Source of the DNA: Corbicula japonica
Lineage: Eukaryota > Mollusca > Bivalvia > Venerida > Cyrenidae
Assembly (NCBI GenBank): GCA_038501625.1
Contig: JAZAYU010000081.1
Span: forward strand, 1,364,001 to 1,428,000
Length of the DNA stretch: 64,000 bases
Reading direction: 5' to 3'
Part shown: piece by piece, positions 12,129 through 22,120 of the stretch
Position numbering within the stretch: position 1 is the stretch's first letter
Layout of the letters: each line of letters opens with the position of its first letter
Translations under genes and position numbers: made by a program
Notes under the pieces: generated by a model
Told to the model about the DNA's origin: nothing
The model's database searches: none
The model's input: only the letters and a program-made list of their open reading frames with translations

Positions 12129-12346
12129 GAACTCCATATCATGTGTGCTAACAGTGTAGTTCCATATCAGCTGGCACATCTGTGCTGTCTCATCTGGATC
12201 TACACTGGTCACTTCTTGGTAAGAAATAAAACAAAATTCTAAACACAAGGAGTGTAGATCCGGATCAGATGGAACAGATGTGGTAACTTATCTGGATCTA
12301 CACTGTTTGCACACATGAAAAAATGTATCTATGGAGTAAAGGTTAA
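12129..12346 (+). mobile_element. family A MITE
   Basis: Both hairpins are present with a shortened spacer (TTGGTAAGAAATAAAACAAA). It lies 43 bp upstream (higher coordinate) of candidate exon B's acceptor. Confidence 0.85.
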
Positions 12347-12971
12347 CAAAACTAAACATAACTCAAGTTTGAAATCCATTTTTAATGATTTTATTACCAA
12401 TATTTGGCAAGAATTTTCAATTCAACACTCCAAATATTTTCCATTTCTGGTGATATGGACTGACAGTTCAAAGAGTGATTAAAAATATTCATGATGTTTC
12501 TTTTTTATCAACAACAGGAATATAGTTAACATAAAAATGGAATGAATTATGCTGTATTGCCTTTTCCTAGTTTTAAATTAAACAAAAAAAAAATATTTTT
12601 TATCAGTATTAAAGGTAATTTTTAGCAGAAGATTTTTGCCATCCAAAAATTTACCAAAAAAATTAATTAATTTGTAAAATTACATTTCATTTAATTTTTG
12701 TTTTCAAAATTGATACAAATCTTGTCAGAAAAACAAACAAAATGGATTTCAAAGTCAACCAAAACAATACAAATGAAAAATATTTTCAAAACAAAATAAA
12801 TAAAAATTAAACACATGACATAATCATTCTACACTATAATGGAACTAAATGAGCCACCCTAAAAGAATTGTGTTTTAAAATAAAATAGCAATATTGAGTT
12901 TATTGTTATTTGTTGAAGACGACATAATTACTTTATGTCAAATCATTATTCTTGTTCTTTCAAGTTAAAAT

Positions 12972-15442
12972 GTTAACCATTTACTCCATATAAATGGGTT
13001 TTATCACATGTGCGAACAGTACAGATCCAGATCAGAGAGCACATATGTGCCATCTGATTAGGATCTTTACTGTTCATTATTTGGTCAAAAATAACCAAAT
13101 AAATAAAAACTAGAAATGTGTCCATAGGACACGGATGCCCCCGCTATGCATCGTTTCCAGATACTAAAGTGCAATGATGGGAATAATAGCATTTCAAAGA
13201 CAGTGATGTTCGAGTAATTATAAGAATATGCATAAACTTGATGATCAAGTAAATTTGTATTTGTGGCACTGTTGTCTTCTCATTACGGAAATGTCTGTGA
13301 AGAAGTTGGTGGTAATGCAATGCAATGTCATAGTGTACATTTGTGCCAAGTTATTTTGAAATCCATTCATTCATAAAGAAGTTATAGCCCAAACAAGTAA
13401 ATTCAAGTTTTAGTAACTGTGACCTTGACCTTGGACTTACAGGCATGGGTAATGTACGCAACACACCACCTTGTCATGGTGAACATTTGTGCCAAGTTAT
13501 TTTGAACCCTCCATTCAAAACAAAGTTATAGCCCGGACAAGGAAATTCTATTTTTAGTAACAGTGACCTTGACCTTGGACCTACAGGCGAGGACATGGTA
13601 CACAACTCACCACCTTGTCATGGTGAACATTTCTGCCAAGTTATTTTGAAATTACTATATTCCTAATATAGTTACAACCCTGACAAGAAAATTCTATTTT
13701 AGTAACAGTGACCTTGACCTTGGACCTAGGCATGGGCATGGTACGGGACACACCATCTTGTCATGATGAACATTTGTGTCAAGTTATTTTGAAATCAATC
13801 TATTCCTAACAAAGTTACAGCCCGGACAAGAGAATTCTATTTTAAGTAACAGTGACCTTGACCTACAGGCATGGGCATGGTACGCGATACACCGCCCTGT
13901 CATGGTGAACATTTTTGTCAAGTTATTTTGAAATCCCTCCATTTATAATGAAGTTACAGCCTGGAAAAGAAAATTATATTTTTAGTAACAGTGACCTTGA
14001 CCTTGGACCTTCAGGCTTGGGTATTGTGCGGACACACTGCCTTGTCATAGTGAACATTTGTGCAAAGTTATTTTGAAATCCCTCCATTCATAACAAAGTA
14101 ACAGCCCGGACAAGAGAATTCTATTTTAAGTAACACTGACCTTGACCTTTGACCTACAGGCATGGGCATGGTACGTGACACATCGCCCTGTCATGGTGAA
14201 CATTTGTGCCAAGTTTTTTTGAAATCCCTCCATTCATAACAAAGTAACAGCCCGGACAAGAAAATTCTATTTTTAGTAACAGTGACCTTAACCTTGGACC
14301 TAAAGGCTTGGGCATGTATGTGACATACCGTCTTGATATGGTGAACAATTATACCAAGTTATTTAAAAATCCAATAAGAAATAACAAAGTTACAGAGCGG
14401 ACAAGATTTTGCAAGAAAATTCTATTTTTGGTAACAGTGACCTTGACCTTGGACCTACAGTCACGACACACCGCCTTGTTATGGTGAACATTTGTGCCAA
14501 GTTATTTTGAAATCCCTCCATTCCAAACAAAGTTAAGGGCAAAGTGTATATTTTTCTTAACACAAAATGTAAGTGAAAAAGGGGCATAATTTGAAAATAT
14601 TGGAAGCATGGTTATGGGTCTTGTTGGTTATGATGTAGATTTTGATGGTGAAAATATATTTCAAGTTTCAAGGCAGTATCTCAAGTAGTTTTTAAGTTAT
14701 GGGCAAAATGCACAAAATATAAGAAACAAGATATATTCCTATTAAAACTAATGTAAATGGAAGTATCAAAGGGCCATAACTTCTGAACAGAACATGTAAG
14801 AGCAAAACCCCACCTTTTTGCACAACAACATATCAGGCCAAGCATTGTGGTAAAGTTTCATCAAATTCCCAGCAGAGGTGTAGGAGGAGTTGGGTTCACA
14901 AGATATATTCCTATTAAAACTAATGAAAATGGAATTATCAAAGGGCCATAACTTCTGAACGGAACATGTAAGAGCAAAACCCCACCTTTATGCACAACAA
15001 CATATCAGGCCAAGCATTGTGGTCAAGTTTCATTAAATTCCGACCAGTAGTGTAGGAGGAGTTGCGTTCACGAGAATATCGGACGGACAGACGGACGGAC
15101 GTTCCCACATTTGACCCTTTGTTGGGTATTTCTTTTGTTTAAAACTACCCAACAAGCGAAAAACTACCCAATAAGAGACTAACGGAATGAATGGAAAGTT
15201 CTCACAGAAGGGCATTTGTTGGGTATTATGGTACCCAACAGATGCCTTGCGGTGCGCTCGGATGGACAGACGGACGGAAGGACGGACGGACAGGAGCAAC
15301 TCTTAATGCCCGTCGCCATTTCATGGCGGGGGCATAAAAATCGAACTGTGTAGATCCTCATCAGACGGCACAGATGTACCAGCTGATCTGGAACTATAAT
15401 GGCTGCAAATGCGTTAAAACGCATATATGTGGATTTAAGGGT
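12972..15442 (+). mobile_element. family A MITE split by element 1
   Basis: Left part 12972-13108 ends in AATAACCAAATAAATAAAAA. Right part 15341-15442 resumes with the second hairpin. The break lies in the A-rich spacer. Confidence 0.87.
13109..15340 (+). mobile_element. 2.2-kb pearl/Helitron-like element 1, with ~143-bp tandem core
   Basis: It starts ACTAGAA, then a hairpin with stem GTGTCC (13118-13132) and the arm GGATGCCCCCGC (13133). It ends with a hairpin CGCCAT-TTC-ATGGCG (15314-15328), the complementary arm GCGGGGGCAT (15326-15335) and AAAAA. The core has eight units starting TGACCTTGACC near 13420, 13564, 13707, 13851, 13991, 14134, 14280 and 14436. After it come a duplicated GGGCCATAACTTCTGAAC block (14767, 14944) and an ACGGACGGACG microsatellite. 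It interrupts a family A copy whose halves lie at 12972-13108 and 15341-15442. It resembles bivalve 'pearl' or HINE-type elements; no transposase is present. Confidence 0.85.
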
Positions 15443-15826
15443 TATATGAAATAAATATAATACAAATCTGTATGAAGATTTATTATGAATTTTATAATAT
15501 TATCTAAGGTACCAAACAATTAAAATATCTGCATGGAATGGCTCATGACTAAGATGCATGAAACAAACAAAAAATGAAATGAAGACGAGCAAATATCCCA
15601 AAACTTTTTCATCATTTCAAAAACCTGATAGGGCTTCATGCTTTCTGTTATGCACTTTAGATTTTCATTTTCTTATCAGGATTTAGAGCAAGTTTAAAAA
15701 GATTGTGCCTCCAAAATTTTAAGAATAATATCATGTGCACGATACTTATGACATTTCATACAGATTTAATCTATTGAGTTTTATATAGATTTAAACTTAT
15801 AAGTGACATCAAGAGAAATAAGCAAT

Positions 15827-16325
15827 ATATTAAGGGTTAATCTGTGATGGGATCTGATTTAGATTAATCGCTTTTTAAATTCATTATTTCTGACCAAGGA
15901 GCAAACAGTGTAGATCCATATCAGAAGAAACAGATGTGCTGGCTTATCTGGATCTACACTGACTGTGCTGGCTTATCTGGACCTACACTGACTGTGCTGG
16001 CTTATCTGGATCTACACTGACTGTGCTGGCTTATCTGGATCTACACTGACTGTGCTGGCTTATCTGGATCTACACTGACTGTGCTGGCTTATCTGGATCT
16101 ACACTGACTGTGCTGGCTTATCTGGATCTACACTGACTGTGCTGGCTTATCTGGATCTACACTGACTGTGCTGGCTTATCTGGATCTACACTGACTGTGC
16201 TGGCTTATCTGGATCTACACTGACTGTGCTGGCTTATCTGGATCTACACTGACTGTGCTGGCTTATCTGGATCTACACTGACTGCTCATGGGATAGCAGC
16301 CGTATCACATGGAGTAGGAAAGTCA
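15827..16325 (-). mobile_element. family A MITE enlarged by a 29-bp array
   Basis: The first hairpin is reduced. The second hairpin's outer arm is replaced by the 12-unit array, followed by CTCATGGGATAGCAGCCGTA as in other copies. Confidence 0.85.
15935..16282 (+). repeat. 29-bp tandem repeat, 12 units
   Basis: Twelve almost identical units beginning TGTGCTGGCTTATCTGGATC. Only the second differs visibly (GGACC for GGATC). The unit equals the distal half of a family A hairpin, and the array sits in place inside such a copy, so it is a recent expansion of that arm. Confidence 0.97.
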
Positions 16326-17005
16326 AGTTACAAACTTATCAATTTTTAAACCTATATTATTTTAAATTAACCTAAAATGTTGCAAATTGGTCTTGATACA
16401 GGTGGTGAGTGTCATCAAATAACTACAGTGAAGATATATTTTATAAATTTACTGGTATGTTAACTATCTCTGGGGCAGGTTAATTTGTTTTCAATGGGAA
16501 AATATGATGGGAAGGAGTATTTATTTGGTGACTTGGTGAATGGTGATTTACACAGATATTTACATGTTTCAAGTCAGATGAATGTTTATAAAAAGTTTTT
16601 GTCCCCGTTATCTGTTGTAAATATTTTACCACTATCTCTTACAGAAAGGCTGTACTTTTTTCATATGAAACTGTTAAATATTAAAGAATGAGCCAAATAC
16701 AATAGTAAAGTGGCTAGGACATTTTTCCCAGGTCAATTTATTTAACTTTTTCTCATCAAGACTGGCAAACATGCCAGGAAGACCTGTGTACTGATGCAAA
16801 CTATAACAACGTGAATATGATAAAGTTCAGAATTTTTGGCTGAAATGTTAACATATTAAAATCATCCTCTGCAACACTTAGAAACCCCTAAATACCAAAA
16901 TTTGAAATGGCAAGATCAGCTATATGAAGGATATGATGGTAAAATGGGATAAAATAAAGTGCATAGCATGGGGTAAACATCTATCAGTATCAATATTACC
17001 ACTAC
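16326..17005. other. intron left of candidate exon A, nothing recognised
   Basis: Unique-looking AT-rich sequence without repeats, motifs or convincing reading frames. Confidence 0.4.
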
Positions 17006-17200
17006 CTGATGATGGATAAAACCTAAGTGTACTATGTGGACTATTGTAAACTATAGGGTCAGCCCCATCAGGCCTGTCCATGGAGGCTTTAGGCTGACCC
17101 AGGCGGAAAATATCGCTAAACTCCTGCGAGGGGGCGAGCGGAGGTGGCGGAGGAACCCGAGGAGGGGCTCGCCTAGGGGGCGCCGCAGAGAATGTTGGCT
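17006..17200 (-). CDS. VCL: candidate cassette exon A of the vinculin linker, proline-rich, 65 codons
   Basis: A 195-nt open segment has the acceptor TTTGTAG and donor GTAGTGG, entering and leaving in phase 1 like the exons either side. It begins EPTFS, followed by the basic polyproline run AAPPRRAPPRVPPPPPLAP and then SQEFSDIFRLGQPKASMDRP and DPIVYNSPHSTLRFYPSS. Its GC content is far above the surrounding intron, as expected of coding DNA. I know no equivalent in vertebrate vinculin; the metavinculin insert lies later, inside the tail. The polyproline could add SH3, profilin or EVH1 contacts. Constitutive versus alternative use cannot be told from sequence. Confidence 0.75.
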
Positions 17201-17209
17201 CTACAAAGC

Positions 17210-17908
17210 GAAGCATACAAGACATATTTACAAATGTTATTCGTTATGCTGACTAGAACAGAAAACACGGCTACATTGCTACACCCTAGGAGACTGTGCT
17301 GAAAACAAATGTTTACATATTGTATTACAGTAATGTGGTTACATAATAAAAAACATTCAAATAATCATCTACACTATAATAATGGCTGTCAGTTAAGTAA
17401 ATTGTTATCACAAGCCTTAACTATTACTGTTATTTTTTTGTTTTGTATAAACTTCTTCATACTTCATATCTGCTTGTATATTTATTAACTGTAAACTATT
17501 CCGCATGTATTAAAAGTTTTTGAAGCAGAGGTAAATCCATTATTATTATGGTTAAACAATAGCAAGCTTAACTTTTACAATAAAAGTCAGTTGTTAAGTG
17601 TTTCTGAGTTTGTGTAACAAAAGCTTGATACAAAGGCACAATATATATATGTAAACTGTTTAAAAGATTGACTGATTAGTTAATTAATAACTTTCTACAA
17701 AAATACTATACACGATAATTCATTCCTGATGATATTAAGAAATATCTTCATAGAATAAAGGCTACAAAATTCAACAGACTAAAAATAATGTCCAAACAAA
17801 AAACTCCATGTCCCAAAATCTGGTGAAAATAATTTCACGCATCTATTTAAACATTTTACAGTCACATAGAAATATAATTATTTAAAGAACAATCTTGTTT
17901 CAAACATG
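17210..17908. other. intron, nothing recognised
   Basis: AT-rich, low complexity in places (TATATATATG at 17642); no repeats assigned. Confidence 0.4.
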
Positions 17909-18292
17909 TTAACCCTTTACTCCATGGAATATGGTTGTTGGCAACAGCGTATATCCACAGCAGCAGGGCCCAAGATAAAAAAACTAAGTTTTGAGATCAG
18001 TCTCAACTCTCAAGGATCTGACTGGCTGAAATGGCAACTGGTAGCCATTTCAGCCAATCAGATGCTTGAGATTTGAGACTGATCTCCAGATTTAGTTGTA
18101 TGATCTTGGGCACAGGCACATCTGTGCTGTCTGATTGGGATCTATTATGTTCACTTTTAGATTCATAAGATTATTTCTGACCAATTATCGACCAGTGTAT
18201 ATTCAGAACAGATGGCATGGATGTGCCAGCTGATCTAGATCTACACTGATAGCACAAGTGCTAAAACCTGTATATATGGAGTAAATGGTTAA
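17909..18292 (-). mobile_element. family A MITE split by a family B MITE
   Basis: Outer halves 17909-17965 and 18112-18292, with TTAA ends, enclose the family B palindrome. Confidence 0.88.
17966..18111 (+). mobile_element. family B palindromic MITE inside family A
   Basis: GCCCAAGATAAAAAAACTAA to GTTGTATGATCTTGGGC. The arms pair over most of their length. Confidence 0.9.
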
Positions 18293-18506
18293 CAATTTAA
18301 TTTACCTTACTTAACAACTACATTATAATACAATATATATAATAACAACAAAGTTTCAGTTGCACTGAAATTAAGTATCCTTAAACCATCTGAAACCAAG
18401 GAGATTTCTAATCGCTAGACACACCTTGTACCACAACAATTACACCACAGACAACACAAGTTCACAACACCACAAGTTAAGCCTACACCACAACACTTTA
18501 GCCTAC

Positions 18507-18615
18507 CTGATATGTGTAACTGTGACAGGTCAGGGGGTGGAGGAAACATTTCTTCACGGGCAGACTCGAGATCACTGGTAACTGCCCTCCGCACCTCTCC
18601 CACGGCATCTATCAA
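18507..18615 (-). CDS. VCL: vinculin exon 16 (linker with FPPPP motif)
   Basis: Residues 717-752 plus one base: LIDAVGEVRRAVTSDLESAR, EEMFPPPPDLSQLHIS. The FPPPPDL run matches vertebrate FPPPPPDLEQLRL, the known site for EVH1 domains of VASP/Ena and for SH3 proteins such as vinexin. Acceptor TTTCAG, donor GTAGGC, exit phase 1. It is the exon before the three optional linker exons. Confidence 0.95.
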
Positions 18616-18769
18616 CTGAAACAACAACAGAGATTATGAATTTCTGGCAATGCATTGTTGGATACCCATGGCTGATTCTGTTGCGTTACTCTGCATTCAT
18701 CAAGTGGTTCATGTGAGAAAATCTCGACCCAGTAAAAAAGTTTTTTTTAAGAGAGCTTCTAATACTCTA

Positions 18770-19235
18770 CAAGTACTTATTTTGGCGGGGATTTAATTTT
18801 GGCTATATTGGTGGTCAGGGTCAGTTGCGCCAATATAAAACACCGCCCATATAAATCACCGTCAATTAATAACACTGCCATTTTAATATCTGGAAGGTAG
18901 ACAACTATGATACACAAGCACATATGATGTCGCAGTTTTCTCAGTTTGATACAAAAATAATATAATAAGAATATGTCATGAAACAAAGTAATCTATTATT
19001 AGGTAGCTGTGATAATGTTTTCACACTGGTGTTGAAATAATGTGGTTTTGAATATTGAATGTAAATGTTTTATTTTTACGATCTGTGCTAATGCCAAATT
19101 TAGACCTGCGATTTTTCATCAAGGGTTTTATTTTGGCGGTCTGGTTTGTTTGCGCCAATTTATGACCCCGCCAATATTAAACACTTCAAAATACACCAAA
19201 ATTTGATACAGCCAATATTAAGCGCTATACAGTAC
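18770..19235. mobile_element. possible inverted-repeat element with TTGGCG/CGCCAA motifs
   Basis: Repeated TTTTGGCGG, GCGCCAAT and CCGCCAATATT blocks lie in both orientations, with loosely complementary outer ends (GTACTTATTTTGGC; GCCAATATTAAGCGCTATAC). Boundaries are unclear. Confidence 0.4.
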
Positions 19236-19543
19236 TGCAAAACTGCAACACAAGCTAGGATTTTCCAACCAGAACTATGTATATGTGATAACTCTTACAC
19301 ATCTTGATTTACTATTTTTACCTTTTGAGGCATGCTGAATATGAAAAGGGACGATAAACTTTGAAATCTTGACTTACTCTAAATTTATATTCATGGGCAT
19401 GAAATATCATGCTTTTGGTCAAGTACAATTTTCATTGGTTCTTAAATTCATGGTTTTCATGTTAGCTGTTTATACAAGTACTATAAAGGTCTATCAGTTA
19501 ACATTTTTGCACTTGTCTTCAAACAAGGCCCAGAAGCACTAAC

Positions 19544-19635
19544 CCCTTGATTGGTTTTCCTCCAGTTATTGGCTGCCCCAGCATCCTGAGGTGTCATGGA
19601 AACGACCTTGGCACACTGTACCATGGGAGTTATGG
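19544..19635 (-). CDS. VCL: vinculin exon 15 (end of head)
   Basis: Completes Thr686 (split A|CC) and encodes residues 687-716: ITPMVQCAKVVSMTPQDAGA and ANNWRKTNQG. The first residues match vertebrate TISPMVMDAKAVAG. The rest diverges. Acceptor TTCCAG, donor GTTAGT, phase 0 at exit. No long open frame marks it. It was found from phase and homology. Confidence 0.88.
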
Positions 19636-19708
19636 CTGGAAAACAAGTAAAATTTGCAATATAGTTCTAGATCATTCTTCAAGCCCAGGTTAGGAAATAT
19701 GTCACATC

Positions 19709-19763
19709 TTCTACCAGTGTAGATCTAGTTCAGCCTGCAGATCCTTGCAGTTTGTTAAACATT
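19709..19763 (+). mobile_element. family A MITE scrap
   Basis: CCAGTGTAGATCTAGTTCAGC only; about a quarter of one hairpin. Confidence 0.5.
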
Positions 19764-20566
19764 CACAACACTCCATTCAGACAATAAATTTCTGGAAAAA
19801 AAAAACAACCTTAATGAAAATAACCAATTTCTAAAACTGTTTCAACAGCTTTTAAGCAATCAGTGTAGGCAAAACTTTGCAAAGTAATGACAAGAGAGGA
19901 ATCTTATAAGTATCATGCATGAGTGTGAGGTGAAGATGGAAAAATCTGTCACCGAGGGTGAACTGTTAGCCGAGTTCCCGCCAAAACAGTTTAAGCGAGG
20001 TGACAGATTTTTCTATCTTTACCAAATGTCTCATGCAAGATACTTTTTCTTGCATACCTTTTATTATTTATAACATTTCTGTGCACATGTACACAAACTA
20101 ATTTATTTTGAAATATTGACATTAACGCAAACCTTTTTTATAAAAGACGTCACTAACTTGAATATTTTACGTCAGCTACTTGAAGACATGACGTCACTCA
20201 TGTGACTCATTCTACATGGGGGATTTAGGATCCAAATTTCCTACACGTTTGAAAACACCAAATGACCTGATCTGGTTTGCAAGAATATATCATTCACAAA
20301 CTGTCACCTGACAAGACATAGTCATTAACCATTACATAGCTGGTCAAAAGATTGATTTTACAGGTTTAAGGCTAGGACTAGACCAGACAATGCCACGTGC
20401 CCTATTCATCTTAACATCTTAGTCCAATGTTATGATAAGCTTATCATTCTTTGATTGCAACAATTACTCAATTGTCCCCTTATTAAATTAATTATCACAT
20501 GTAAAAGTTCCATCACTCGCTTTAATTCTATGACCCAAACTATGTGAAAACAAAACGTTCACTTAC
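19764..20566. other. intron with an unassigned inverted pair
   Basis: GTGAGGTGAAGATGGAAAAA...TCTGTCACC (19925) and GGTGACAGATTTTTCTATC (20000) form a ~25-bp imperfect hairpin around a 60-bp loop. It may be an old MITE; otherwise nothing is seen. Confidence 0.4.
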
Positions 20567-20764
20567 TAGAGCGGAGTTGTTCTGAGGCTCTGCTAACTTT
20601 GTCCACAAATGCTGGATCCTCACTGTTTTCTGCTTCCTGCTGCGCCACCTGCAGGACACGATTTGCACGTCTGGCAATGTTTGATGCATTGGTAACAATC
20701 TTTGGAGAGTCCACTGTTCTTATTCCATCCTCTACACGTTCAGTGTCTCGAAGTATTCCCTCCT
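20567..20764 (-). CDS. VCL: vinculin exon 14 (head D4)
   Basis: Completes Glu620 (split G|AG) and encodes residues 621-685 plus one base: EGILRDTERVEDGIRTVDSP, KIVTNASNIARRANRVLQVA, QQEAENSEDPAFVDKVSRAS and EQLRS. IARRANR and VENSEDP-like QEAENSEDP are hallmarks of the last head subdomain. Acceptor TTTCAG, donor GTAAGT, exit phase 1. Confidence 0.96.
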
Positions 20765-20984
20765 CTGAAATAACAAGGACAAAGTAATTGAATGTTGCAA
20801 TAAAAGATGCTATATGTAGATAACTGTTCATATGCAATACAAGAACCTAACCAAAACTGATTTTTAAATATAGAAGCAAATATAATGAATGAAAATTTTG
20901 TAAAAGATATTTGGTTAGAAACAAATAGAGGGCATTTAAAACCCCAACAAATGGTAGATATTAGAGCCTTTCCTGCATATATAT

Positions 20985-21058
20985 ATGTGATTTATAGCAT
21001 CTGGATCTACAATATTCACCCTCACCATAAAGGCGGATCTATTGAAAAAAGGGTTAAA
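20985..21058 (+). mobile_element. family A MITE, right end only
   Basis: CATCTGGATCTACAATATTC to AAAAGGGTTAA, in the intron between exons 14 and 13. Confidence 0.7.
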
Positions 21059-21096
21059 CATGTGTAAGATTTTGCTGAGGTTAACAAGAAACCTAC

Positions 21097-21274
21097 CCTG
21101 AGCCTTGATCAAAGCAGAAGTATCTACTGCTTCATCAACTAGGTTTCTAAGTCTCTCCATATTGTCATTCCACTGTTTCTTCAACAGTTCAAAGTGTTCG
21201 ACCGCTGCCTGGTTTTCAGGGTTACTGAACACGATCCTCGCAGCTGTCACCACCTGTGGGGTCATATCATTCAC
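21097..21274 (-). CDS. VCL: vinculin exon 13 (head D4)
   Basis: Residues 561-619 plus one base: [40 protein letters not shown] and [15 protein letters not shown]. The match to vertebrate [20 protein letters not shown] and YEHFETMKNQWIDNVEK is close. Acceptor TTCCAG, donor GTAGGT, exit phase 1. Confidence 0.96.
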
Positions 21275-21617
21275 CTGGAACAAATTACGGTTTCGAAGTG
21301 ACTCTAAATTCAGAAACATCAGTTGTAGTGCAGTTCATTACCACATATGGGATAATAATCCTGAACCTTTAACCACTGGATTAAGTTACCGCAACTGGCC
21401 AAAAAGGGTCATAACCAGAAATGCAACAACACATCAAAAATCTGGAAATTCTTTATTGTCTGAACATTTCTAAAATGCTTGTCCGAGTCCCCAACGAGGC
21501 ATGGTAAGTTCATTCCAATCTGCAACTCTACAGATTGACATTCCAAACAATTATGCAAAATTCTCAAATAGAAAGTCTCTGAAAGAGCTTGTTTATTGTT
21601 CCCTTCTCAAAATTTAC

Positions 21618-21769
21618 CTGCTTTGAAGATTTGAATATTTCCTCCACTGTTTTCTTGTTCCTACATCCTGCTGCAGTAGCTACCATGTTAGCAGTATCAG
21701 CGAGTTTGGCAGAATGGGCCTCAAAGTTACGCGTCTTGTCATCAAAGTTGGCCTCTCTTCCAGCAGTTC
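21618..21769 (-). CDS. VCL: vinculin exon 12 (head D4)
   Basis: Completes Gly510 and encodes residues 511-560: TAGREANFDDKTRNFEAHSA, KLADTANMVATAAGCRNKKT and VEEIFKSSKQ. Compare vertebrate [21 protein letters not shown] and STVEGIQASVK. Acceptor TTACAG, donor GTAAAT, exit phase 0. The intron before it contains the whole 30-bp minisatellite. Confidence 0.95.
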
Positions 21770-21996
21770 CTGTAACAGTTACATACCATATACTCTCACT
21801 TATGAGGCAATCCGCTTATAAGATGGGCCCCCTACTTTGCTGCAAAAATCTGAGTTTTCTGTGTTGACCCATTTATAAGATGGGTTGAAATTTCAGTAAG
21901 TTTGGACCCTTAATTTGTGAATGTCGCAAAAAAATCAGAAAATTTTTCAGTAAATTCATTTTTTCCAAATTCGGCCCAGCGATCTGTGAATGTCGC

Positions 21997-22112
21997 AAAA
22001 AAATCTGTACCATCTGATCAAGATCTAAACTATTCACTTTTAGATTCATAAGGTTAATTCTGACCAAAAAGCAACCAATATAGACCTGTATCAAATAGCA
22101 CTTAACAAGAAG
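21997..22112 (-). mobile_element. family A MITE, middle part
   Basis: Half hairpin, spacer (GGTTAATTCTGACCAAAAAG) and half hairpin. It directly precedes the 30-bp minisatellite. Confidence 0.75.
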
Positions 22113-22120
22113 AACCCTGC

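Noticed and set aside
15033..15424. Minus-strand frames rich in SVRPSVRPS
   Set aside because: They are translations of the ACGGACGGAC microsatellite in element 1; the same applies at 37661-37882 and 38159-38443.
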